A stretch of DNA of 37,579 bases from assembly GCA_038253135.1 (NCBI GenBank), contig JBBSHJ010000025.1, positions 1-37,579 of the forward strand, in the 5' to 3' direction. Under the pieces are notes generated by a model that was not told the DNA's origin, did not search any database, and saw nothing but the letters and a program-made list of their open reading frames with translations. Origin of the DNA: JBBSHJ01 sp038253135 (GTDB lineage: Bacteria; Actinomycetota; Actinomycetes; Mycobacteriales; QHCD01). The position numbers were made by a program, and so were the translations under genes. Below are positions 32,470 to 37,579 of this stretch, piece after piece; positions within the stretch are counted from its first letter, which is position 1; the number at the start of each line of letters is the position of its first letter.

Positions 32470-32550
32470 AGAAAGGGGCGACCCCCATCTCGGGGGGAGA
32501 GACGGGGGCCACCAAAGTCCGGCTCCGGGGGGTTGAGCCGGACGTTTGTA
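32470..32550 (-). ncRNA. 6C RNA
   Basis: Read on the minus strand there are two stem-loops, each with a run of six C in its loop. The first is GTCCGGCTC, AACCCCCCG, GAGCCGGAC (9-bp perfect stem, 32517-32543). The second is CCCCCGTCTC, TCCCCCC, GAGATGGGGG (10-bp stem with one G-T pair, 32482-32508). Short linker TTTGGTGG lies between, and TCGCCCCTTTCT after, suggesting a 3' end. Two adjacent C6-loop hairpins are the definition of the actinobacterial 6C RNA, which in mycobacteria (B11) lies at the same place between the ssd and HAD genes. The function is regulatory base pairing through the C-rich loops. Ends are approximate. Confidence 0.88.
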
Positions 32551-32654
32551 ACGTACTGACAGTACCTCCTGCCACATGCTTGTGCCGAGCGAACCACGTG
32601 GACTTCCGCGAACCACCCGGACAGATGCACCCGGCGCTCGGCCAGAGGCCTCCG

Positions 32655-32660
32655 TATCGT
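32655..32660 (+). promoter_or_regulatory. -10 box of a probable leaderless promoter for the HAD gene
   Basis: TATCGT (TAnnnT) is followed by seven bases and the ATG at 32668. There is no ribosome binding site before the ATG, which fits leaderless transcription. I see no strong -35 sequence. Confidence 0.4.
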
Positions 32661-32667
32661 TGACCTG

Positions 32668-33420
32668 ATGGACCGCACCGCCGCCTTCTTCGATCTCGAC
32701 AAGACGATGATCGCAACGTCGGCGCCGCTCGCCTTCGTCCGGCCGATGCGCGCGGCCGGATTGCTCACGCGCCGGTCGACCGCCCGCGCGGTCTGGGCCA
32801 AGCACGTCTATCTCCGCCGGAGCGCCGACGCCAACCTCATGACTCGCATAAAGCGGGCAACTGCCGCAAATATCGTCGGGCTTCCGGTCGACCGAATTCG
32901 GACGATAGTCCGCAAAGAGGTTGATCGACTCATCGTTCCGCTGATCTATCCCGAGGCTCGTGAATTGCTGGCCGGGCCCCGTGGACGCGGCCACGAGCTC
33001 GTGCTGGTGTCGAGTTCGGGGCTCGACGTTGTGCAGCCGATCGCCGCCGTGCTCGACATTCCGCACGTCATCGCCACCAGGATGAGCGTCGCCGACGGCC
33101 GCTACACGGGCGAACTCGATTACTTCGCCTATGCCGAAGAAAAGGTGCGAGCGGTACGCCGAATGGCGGACGAGCGCGGGTACGATCTCGCGTCCAGCTT
33201 CGCCTACTCCGATTCGATCACGGACGAGCCGCTGCTGCGGTGTGTCGGCCATCCGGTCGCGGTGAACCCGGACCGGCGATTGCACGAGCTCGCGATCCGT
33301 GCCGGCTGGCCGATCCGCGACTTCGCCCGCCCGCGGCGGCAGCCGACCCTCATCAGGACGGGTATCTCGCGCAGGCTCGGTCGGTCCGACCGACGCGGCC
33401 CGGATGCCTTCTTCGACTGA
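32668..33420 (+). CDS. HAD-superfamily hydrolase, subfamily IB (SerB-like; Rv3661-like)
   Basis: A 250-residue cytosolic phosphatase-type HAD protein. Motif I is AFFDLDKTMIA (Asp9 the nucleophile, Asp11), motif II is VLVSSSGLDVV, and motifs III/IV are EKVRAVRRMADERG and FAYSDSITDEPLL with the metal-binding Asp pair. A four-helix cap domain is expected between I and II. It resembles phosphoserine phosphatase and glycerol-phosphate phosphatases of the subfamily, but its substrate is not known. The gene is the usual divergent neighbour of ssd and the 6C RNA. ATG start with a TATCGT box 7 nt before it and no ribosome site. Confidence 0.9.
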   Translation: MDRTAAFFDLDKTMIATSAPLAFVRPMRAAGLLTRRSTARAVWAKHVYLRRSADANLMTRIKRATAANIVGLPVDRIRTIVRKEVDRLIVPLIYPEARELLAGPRGRGHELVLVSSSGLDVVQPIAAVLDIPHVIATRMSVADGRYTGELDYFAYAEEKVRAVRRMADERGYDLASSFAYSDSITDEPLLRCVGHPVAVNPDRRLHELAIRAGWPIRDFARPRRQPTLIRTGISRRLGRSDRRGPDAFFD

Positions 33421-33625
33421 CCCCTTCCGCTCCGCGCCAGGACGGCGTACAAAAGGAGACGAAGTACCGATCGTCTCGGCGGACACCGGGTTTCCGGAGT
33501 CTCACCGTCTCGATCGGGCGGGCAACCGGGCTACCCACGCGCGGCCGGCCACGTGAGGCACGTCGACTCGAGCCGAGAGGCCAGGTCGGACGAGATATGC
33601 TGCACGCTTGATCACCCGGTGAGCC

Positions 33626-33668
33626 CGCGGCTGGGGCGGCACATCCCCGATGTGCCGTCCCAGCCGTG
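33626..33668. terminator. Long hairpin, probable terminator of the HAD gene
   Basis: GGCTGGGGCGGCACATC (33629-33645), CCC, GATGTGCCGTCCCAGCC (33649-33665): a 17-bp stem with a single G-T pair and a 3-nt loop, extendable by a few pairs outward. No U-tract follows. The position between convergent genes favours a terminator. Confidence 0.65.
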
Positions 33669-33689
33669 TGCAAACCAAACCTAGTCGCA

Positions 33690-33722
33690 ACGGATTTTCG
33701 GCCTCGTGCCGAGAAAATCCGT
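33690..33722. terminator. Hairpin, probable terminator of the Rv3662c-like gene
   Basis: ACGGATTTTC-GGC pairs with GCC-GAGAAAATCCGT (13 bp with a two-base bulge, loop CTCGT). It lies about 30 bp beyond the stop of the minus-strand gene. The A/T runs in the stem can provide a U-rich 3' arm on the minus strand. Confidence 0.6.
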
Positions 33723-33753
33723 CATCTCCGCTCCGGCTGCTCCCGCCGGCGGC

Positions 33754-34491
33754 TCATCCGCGGGCCACGGACTCGCAGATCGCCAGCCCCTCCTGCGCCC
33801 CGCGTTCGGCCGCCGCGCAGCAATGCCGCAACCAGCGGGCCACGCCATCCGCGCCGCCGCCCGCGTAGGCGCTGAGCGCGGCGGCGTACTCAGCCGCGTC
33901 CTCTCGATGCCCGACCTCGGGCACGGTCAGAGCCCTGGGGTCGAGCCCGCGAACGATCATCACGAGCCGCGCCGCCGCTCGGGCCACGATGCCGGATTCG
34001 GCACCGAACGCCCGTAGGGAAAGGATTTCGGCGTGTACGACGGCGGCCTCGAGGACGGCCGGCACGCCCGTGTCGGCAACCACGAGACGTCGTACGCCGT
34101 CCAGCCGGCTCGCGATCCGCTCGCCGGCGACCGGCCGGCCGACGCGGTCGGGATCCGCGCCGGCGGGAGCGGCGAGCAGATGCAGCCGGGCGAGCGCTTG
34201 CGCGGGCGCCAGCCGCCACGTGCCCGCGAGCGACCCGAGCGCCTCGTGAGCGCGAAGGGCCCCGTGCAGCCGCGGATCGGCGTCGGCGCGTACGTCGGCC
34301 CACGCGCCGTCGTACCCCGACAACGACGCGGACGCCCAAGCCGCGCGGAGCAGCGACTCGGCGCTGACCTGGGCACTGCGCCGGCGCAGGATCCGGTGCC
34401 GGAGCAGTGCGTCGGTGCGTGATCGGGCTTGCTCCGCGGCCGCGGGCATCCCGGGCAGGTCGAGCAGCCCGGCCAGCGATGGGACGCTCAT
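33754..34491 (-). CDS. Conserved Rv3662c-like protein, possibly Fic-fold related
   Basis: A 245-residue helical, Ala-rich protein: AAAEQARSRTDALLRHRILR, SAESLLRAAWASASLSGYDG, ALGSLAGTWRLAPAQALARL, LEAAVVHAEILSLRAFGAES and GIVARAAARLVMIVRGLDPR. I recognise it as the gene that follows the HAD gene in many actinomycetes (Rv3662c position). The block HAEILSLRAFGAESGIVARA has the spacing of the Fic motif HPFxxGNGR, but the His-Pro is absent and the Asn missing, so AMP-transfer activity is not expected. Start: ATG of MSVPSLAGLL; another ATG 30 nt upstream is possible. No membrane segment. Function unknown. Confidence 0.72.
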   Translation of the reverse strand: MSVPSLAGLLDLPGMPAAAEQARSRTDALLRHRILRRRSAQVSAESLLRAAWASASLSGYDGAWADVRADADPRLHGALRAHEALGSLAGTWRLAPAQALARLHLLAAPAGADPDRVGRPVAGERIASRLDGVRRLVVADTGVPAVLEAAVVHAEILSLRAFGAESGIVARAAARLVMIVRGLDPRALTVPEVGHREDAAEYAAALSAYAGGGADGVARWLRHCCAAAERGAQEGLAICESVARG

Positions 34492-34607
34492 CGGCCCCAC
34501 GATATCCGCGTCGCCGCCCACCCGCCCGACCCGAGATCGTGGCGGAGCCTGGCCACCAGCACAGGTCTCCTTGCCGGACCCGGGGTCGAGGGCTCCGGTG
34601 CTTGGTT

Positions 34608-34671
34608 GCCCTGGTGGTCGCTACGCGTTTGCCCGGAAATGGGGCAGAGGGGTGCGCGTAGTCACCAGGGC
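34608..34671. repeat. Large imperfect inverted repeat with an inner stem
   Basis: GCCCTGGTG-gtcg-CTACGCG (34608-34627) pairs with CGCGTAG-t-CACCAGGGC (34655-34671), 16 bp with an internal bulge. Inside, TGCCC and GGGCA can make a second stem. A small hairpin (GGCTC, GGCG, GAGCC) overlaps and follows. It lies between the WYL regulator's stop and the Rv3662c-like gene, so it may end WYL transcription or be a structured RNA; the long loop is unusual for a plain terminator. Confidence 0.55.
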
Positions 34672-34734
34672 TCGGCGGAGCCGCTGACGTGGCGCGCGTC
34701 GTCCGGCCGGCGACAGCGGCACGTGCGGTTCGGA

Positions 34735-35700
34735 CTAGCGACGGCGGGCGGCGGCCTGCAGGTTGCGGGCCATCGACCGGAAGGCCGCACGCAGCTCCTC
34801 CGGCTCCAACACGGTGATCGGCCACGGCGTCTGGGCCAGGTGCGAGGCCAGCATCTCCAGCCGGTTCGCCCCCGCGGACACGAGGCTCTGGTCGCCGTCG
34901 TACTCCTCGACCGAGGCCACCAGCTGCGGAAACCAGCGCCGGACCTCGGAGACCGGCGCGTCGACAACGATCTTGGCGACATAGGCGTAAGGCGACAGGC
35001 TGATCGCCCGCCGGACGAATTCCGCCGCATCCGGCGCCGGCCGGGGCTCGAAGCGCCACCCTCCTGCCCGCACGCGGTCCATCCGGTCGAGCCGGAAGGT
35101 GCGCCAGTCCTCCCGGTCGAGGTCGAACGCCATGAGGTACCACCGCCGCCCGGTCGCCACCAGTCGATAGGGCTCGGCCCGCCGCTGGCTCTTCTCACCC
35201 CCGGAGCTGGTGTAGGAAAAGGCGATCCGCTCCGTCTCACGGCACGCCCGGGCCACGACGAGCAGCGTGGTCGAGTCGACCGGGTCCTCGACGCCGCCGA
35301 ACGTGCCCGTCAGTGTGGTGGTGGAGTCGTGGATGGCATTGACGGTACGGCGCAGCCGGGCCGGCAGGATCTGGTCCAGCTTGGCCATCGTGCGCACCGC
35401 CGATTCGCCGATGCCGGCCACCGTCCCGCCGGCGGCGAGCCGGAGGCAGACCGCGACGGCGACGGCCTCCTCGTCGTCGAGCACGAGAGGCGGCAGAGCC
35501 TTGCCGGCGCCGAGCCGATAACCGCCGCCGACGCCCTGGCTGGCACGCACGGGATACCCGAGCTCCCGGAGCCGGTCGATGTCCCGGCGGATGCTTCGCG
35601 GGGTAACGCCGAGCCGGTCGGCCAGCTCGGTGCCCGACCATGTCGGTCGGGACTGCAGCAGCGACAGCAGCCGCAGCGCGCGCTCGGTCGGGTCGGTCAC
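34735..35700 (-). CDS. WYL-domain transcriptional regulator (DeoR-type HTH, YafY-like)
   Basis: A 321-residue regulator. The N-terminal HTH is RALRLLSLLQSRPTWSGTEL and ADRLGVTPRSIRRDIDRLRE, with the wing ASQGVGGGYRLG. The WYL domain follows, in which EPYRLVATGRRWYLMAFDLD carries the Trp-Tyr-Leu that names the family, and FRLDRMDRVRAGG the conserved Arg. A C-terminal WCX part ends the protein. WYL domains bind small ligands or nucleic acid. Start: GTG at 35700; the open frame runs far upstream but covers the antisense of the DinB genes. It is divergent from a DinB gene with a perfect palindrome in the 63-bp gap. Confidence 0.92.
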   Translation of the reverse strand: MTDPTERALRLLSLLQSRPTWSGTELADRLGVTPRSIRRDIDRLRELGYPVRASQGVGGGYRLGAGKALPPLVLDDEEAVAVAVCLRLAAGGTVAGIGESAVRTMAKLDQILPARLRRTVNAIHDSTTTLTGTFGGVEDPVDSTTLLVVARACRETERIAFSYTSSGGEKSQRRAEPYRLVATGRRWYLMAFDLDREDWRTFRLDRMDRVRAGGWRFEPRPAPDAAEFVRRAISLSPYAYVAKIVVDAPVSEVRRWFPQLVASVEEYDGDQSLVSAGANRLEMLASHLAQTPWPITVLEPEELRAAFRSMARNLQAAARRR

Positions 35701-35725
35701 GGCCAGGATTCTCTCACGGTCAAGC

Positions 35726-35740
35726 GGACAGGATCTGTCC
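35726..35740. promoter_or_regulatory. Perfect palindrome, probable WYL-regulator operator
   Basis: GGACAG-GAT-CTGTCC is an exact inverted repeat midway between the start codons of the WYL regulator and the divergent DinB gene. The position and 6-3-6 symmetry suggest an operator controlling both promoters. Confidence 0.65.
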
Positions 35741-35763
35741 TCTATCGCTGCCATCCTTCGTCT

Positions 35764-36333
35764 ATGACGACGACAACGCGAGCCATTGACTGGCACGGAC
35801 AACTCCTCGAGCAGCTCGACTGGCACTGGCGGGTGCAGGCCCGGCCGCGGCTCGACGGTCTCACCGACGACGAATACCGCTGGGAACCGGTGGCCGGCGC
35901 CTGGAATGTCCGGCCGCGTGGCACGGGCACCGCGCCCATGCAGGTCGGCTCGGGCGAATTCACCTGTGATTACGCCTATCCCGAGCCGGATCCGGCTCCG
36001 GTGACGACGATTGCGTGGCGGCTGGCCCATATCACGGTCGGCGTTTTCGGCGCGCGCAGTGCCAGCCATTTCGGCGGCCTCGAATTCGACTACGAGAAAT
36101 ACGACTACCCGGGTACGGCGTCCGGCGCGCTTGCCGATCTGGACGCAACGTACGCGAGCTGGAAGGACGGCGTCGCCAACCTCGACGCCGACGGCCTCGC
36201 CGCTCCGGTCGGCCCGGCCGAGGGTCCGTGGGCGGAGAGCCCGATGGCCAATCTCGTCTTCCACATCAATCGGGAGGCGATCCATCACCTCGGCGAAATC
36301 GCGCTGCTGCGCGACCTCTACGCCCACCGTTGA
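35764..36333 (+). CDS. DinB superfamily protein
   Basis: A 189-residue four-helix-bundle protein with the DinB metal-site pattern: WRLAHITVGVFGARSASHFG gives the first His, and FHINREAIHHLGEIALLRDL the later His pair. It starts HGQLLEQLDWHWRVQARPRL, and YRWEPVAGAWNV is a common feature of the family. Members include thiol-dependent S-transferases and uncharacterised stress proteins. ATG start; it is divergent from the WYL regulator across the palindrome and is probably controlled by it. It is followed after 60 bp by another DinB gene on the same strand. Confidence 0.87.
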   Translation: MTTTTRAIDWHGQLLEQLDWHWRVQARPRLDGLTDDEYRWEPVAGAWNVRPRGTGTAPMQVGSGEFTCDYAYPEPDPAPVTTIAWRLAHITVGVFGARSASHFGGLEFDYEKYDYPGTASGALADLDATYASWKDGVANLDADGLAAPVGPAEGPWAESPMANLVFHINREAIHHLGEIALLRDLYAHR

Positions 36334-36393
36334 GCCCGAACCGTCGAAGACAGCCGAGCCAACCAACGCCAATCTCGAAGTGAGGATCACGCC

Positions 36394-36999
36394 ATGCCAG
36401 GACACGCACCGCCCATCGCCGATGAGCGCGAGGGCCTCACTGCCTTCCTTCGCCAGCAGCAGGACGCGTTCCGGGTCGTCGGCTACGGGCTGACCGACGA
36501 GCAGGCCGGCCTGTCTCCGACGCCGAGCACGCTCAGCATCGGCGGTCTGATCAAGCATGCGACCGCCGTGCAAGCGCAGTGGCTGGCCACCGCGACGGCC
36601 GCTCCCGACCGGCCGGCGCCCGATCCGCGCACCAGCCAGGAGCGCTGGGCGGCGTACGCCGCGGAATTCACCTTCACGGCAGGGGAATCGCTGCCGGACC
36701 TTCTGGCGCGATTCGACGAGGTGGCCGCACAGGTCTTGGCCGCGGTCGGCCGCCTCGATCCCTCGACGCCCGTGCCGGTCCCGCCCGCGCCGTGGTTCCC
36801 CAAGGACCTGGACGCGTGGTCGATCCGGTGGGTGTGGTTCCACCTCATCGAGGAACTCGCCCGGCACGCCGGCCACGCCGACATCATCCGCGAGGCGATC
36901 GACGGCGGGACCCTGTACGAGCTGATGGCCGGGTACGAAGGCTGGCCGGCGACCGATTGGCTCACGCCCTGGACTCCCAAGCAGGCCGATCCGGCCTGA
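36394..36999 (+). CDS. DinB/DUF664 family protein
   Basis: A 201-residue protein of the same superfamily as its upstream neighbour but of the DUF664 branch, like the gene at 14803. LSIGGLIKHATAVQAQWLAT holds the first His, and WVWFHLIEELARHAGHADII has the RHAGH metal-site signature seen also in the 14803 protein (LRHAGHIDVV). No substrate is indicated. ATG start with AGTGAGGATCACGCC before it, a fair ribosome site. It is likely co-transcribed with the preceding DinB gene under the WYL regulator. Confidence 0.87.
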   Translation: MPGHAPPIADEREGLTAFLRQQQDAFRVVGYGLTDEQAGLSPTPSTLSIGGLIKHATAVQAQWLATATAAPDRPAPDPRTSQERWAAYAAEFTFTAGESLPDLLARFDEVAAQVLAAVGRLDPSTPVPVPPAPWFPKDLDAWSIRWVWFHLIEELARHAGHADIIREAIDGGTLYELMAGYEGWPATDWLTPWTPKQADPA

Positions 37000-37201
37000 G
37001 CCCCCCGCCCGAACCTCCCCGGCTGGCGGGCACTCCCTCGGACGGACTCGCGGCGCGCCGGTTGATCGGTCACCCGCCTTCCGGCGGCAGCCAGGAACCC
37101 GGATGGCGGCAGCGGCGGCCGGCGTACGGCGCGGCCGGAGCGCGCGGCGCATGACGACGCGCGTCTAGAGAGACCCCGTCCGATGGGCCACAATTAGCGG
37201 T

Positions 37202-37579
37202 ATGCCCAGGCCTGACGTCGTCTCGGTCAATCGCGACCGTGCCCATCGCTTCAGCAAGCAAGCCGTGGAGAGCGTCCGGCTGCTCGTCGGCCTTGGGGTC
37301 GAGGGCGATGCTCATCTCGGTCGGACGGTGCAGCATCTCAGCCGGGTACGCCGTGACCCGGATCAGCCCAACCTGCGCCAGGTGCACCTGATTCATGCCG
37401 AGCTGCATGACGAGCTGCGCTCGGCCGGATTCGACATCGAGGCGGGCGGGATCGGCGAGAACGTGACGACGCGCGGCGTCGACCTGCTCGCCCTGCCTAC
37501 CGGTACGCTGCTCCGGCTCGGACCCGATGCGGTGATCGAGATGACCGGCCTCCGCAACCCGTGCACGCAGATCGAGAAA
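37202..37579 (+). CDS. MOSC domain-containing protein (3' end beyond the window)
   Basis: The first 126 codons are present, without a stop, up to the window edge. The frame begins MPRPDVVSVNRDRAHRFSKQ, and the MOSC features are LLVGLGVEGDAHLGRTVQH (the GVEGDAH core), EAGGIGENVTTRGVDL (GENVTT) and EMTGLRNPCTQIE with the conserved Cys. These are the landmarks of the MOSC fold shared with YiiM-type proteins and molybdenum-cofactor sulfurases, in which the Cys handles sulfur and the domain handles molybdopterin or N-hydroxylated compounds. ATG start with CACAAT 8-13 nt upstream that could be a leaderless -10 box. The protein is truncated only by the window. Confidence 0.88.
   Translation, partial: MPRPDVVSVNRDRAHRFSKQAVESVRLLVGLGVEGDAHLGRTVQHLSRVRRDPDQPNLRQVHLIHAELHDELRSAGFDIEAGGIGENVTTRGVDLLALPTGTLLRLGPDAVIEMTGLRNPCTQIEK

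Larger units (their letters stand above)
32253..32667. other. Divergent intergenic region between ssd and the HAD gene
   Basis: A 415-bp gap with no protein gene. It holds a 14-bp tandem repeat (32404-32431), the 6C RNA on the minus strand (about 32470-32550) and the probable leaderless promoter of the HAD gene (TATCGT at 32655). Other stretches show nothing I can name. Confidence 0.65.
33421..33753. other. Convergent intergenic region with two strong hairpins
   Basis: A 333-bp gap between the HAD gene and the converging Rv3662c-like gene. No protein gene is supported; short frames across it lack start signals. Two large hairpins, listed separately, probably end transcription from both sides. 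The first 200 bp show nothing further. Confidence 0.6.

Noticed and set aside
34735..37152. An 805-codon minus-strand frame containing the WYL regulator
   Set aside because: Only the last 321 codons are the regulator. The rest is the antisense of the two DinB genes, which are well supported.

Overview
The window is high-GC DNA (C or G in most third codon positions, frequent GTG starts, 4-nt GTGA/ATGA gene overlaps, leaderless-looking promoters) from an actinobacterial chromosome. The core gene order is typical of Actinomycetia: tRNA-Thr, PSP1 gene, holB, tmk, topA, a conserved unknown, hppA, a DEAD/DEAH helicase, a Tad/Flp-type secretion operon, ssd, 6C RNA, a HAD phosphatase and an Rv3662c-like gene. 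The fused MFS-dTMP kinase and the proton-pumping pyrophosphatase suggest a Streptomyces/Frankia/Jatrophihabitans-type lineage. I cannot name the genus.

Layout. 1-2.0 kb: a TIM-barrel sugar isomerase, a small ORF, a VOC protein and tRNA-Thr(CGT). 2.0-4.4 kb: PSP1 protein and the DNA polymerase III delta' subunit. 4.5-7.8 kb: two exported proteins facing each other, a Tat-type metallophosphoesterase/beta-propeller fusion and a B-lectin protein. 7.8-11.7 kb: a MarR regulator translationally coupled to an MFS-thymidylate kinase fusion, divergent from a trans-aconitate methyltransferase-like gene and a VOC gene, with two MarR-type palindromes in the divergent gap. 11.8-17.1 kb: an accessory block of small stress and detoxification-type genes (SRPBCC-ArsR-DUF899 operon, SRPBCC, GNAT, DinB, two paralogous P-loop proteins). 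It carries two decayed genes: a VOC gene with three single-base frameshifts and a methyltransferase stub.

17.1-23.5 kb: topA, a conserved unknown gene and hppA, all on the minus strand, with unusual repeats around them (a pair of 40-bp hairpin repeats flanking a G-quadruplex motif, a 36-bp tandem duplication, and four 17-bp iterons). 23.8-26.7 kb: the helicase and a small LapA-like membrane protein. 26.7-32.3 kb: a minus-strand operon in transcription order ssd, tadA, tadB, tadC, flp-like DUF4244 pilin, tadE, tadG-like, joined mostly by 4-nt overlaps. It is preceded by a 6C RNA, a small structured RNA known from this neighbourhood. 32.6-34.5 kb: HAD phosphatase, a convergent double hairpin and the Rv3662c-like gene. 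34.7-37.6 kb: a WYL regulator divergent from two DinB genes over a perfect operator-like palindrome, then a truncated MOSC-domain gene.

No transposase, phage gene or CRISPR array was seen. The most interesting signals are the TamR-like arrangement that puts an essential dTMP kinase downstream of a metabolite-type MarR regulator, the hairpin/G4 cluster at the topA 3' end, the iterons and palindrome between hppA and the helicase, and the recently decayed genes in the accessory block.
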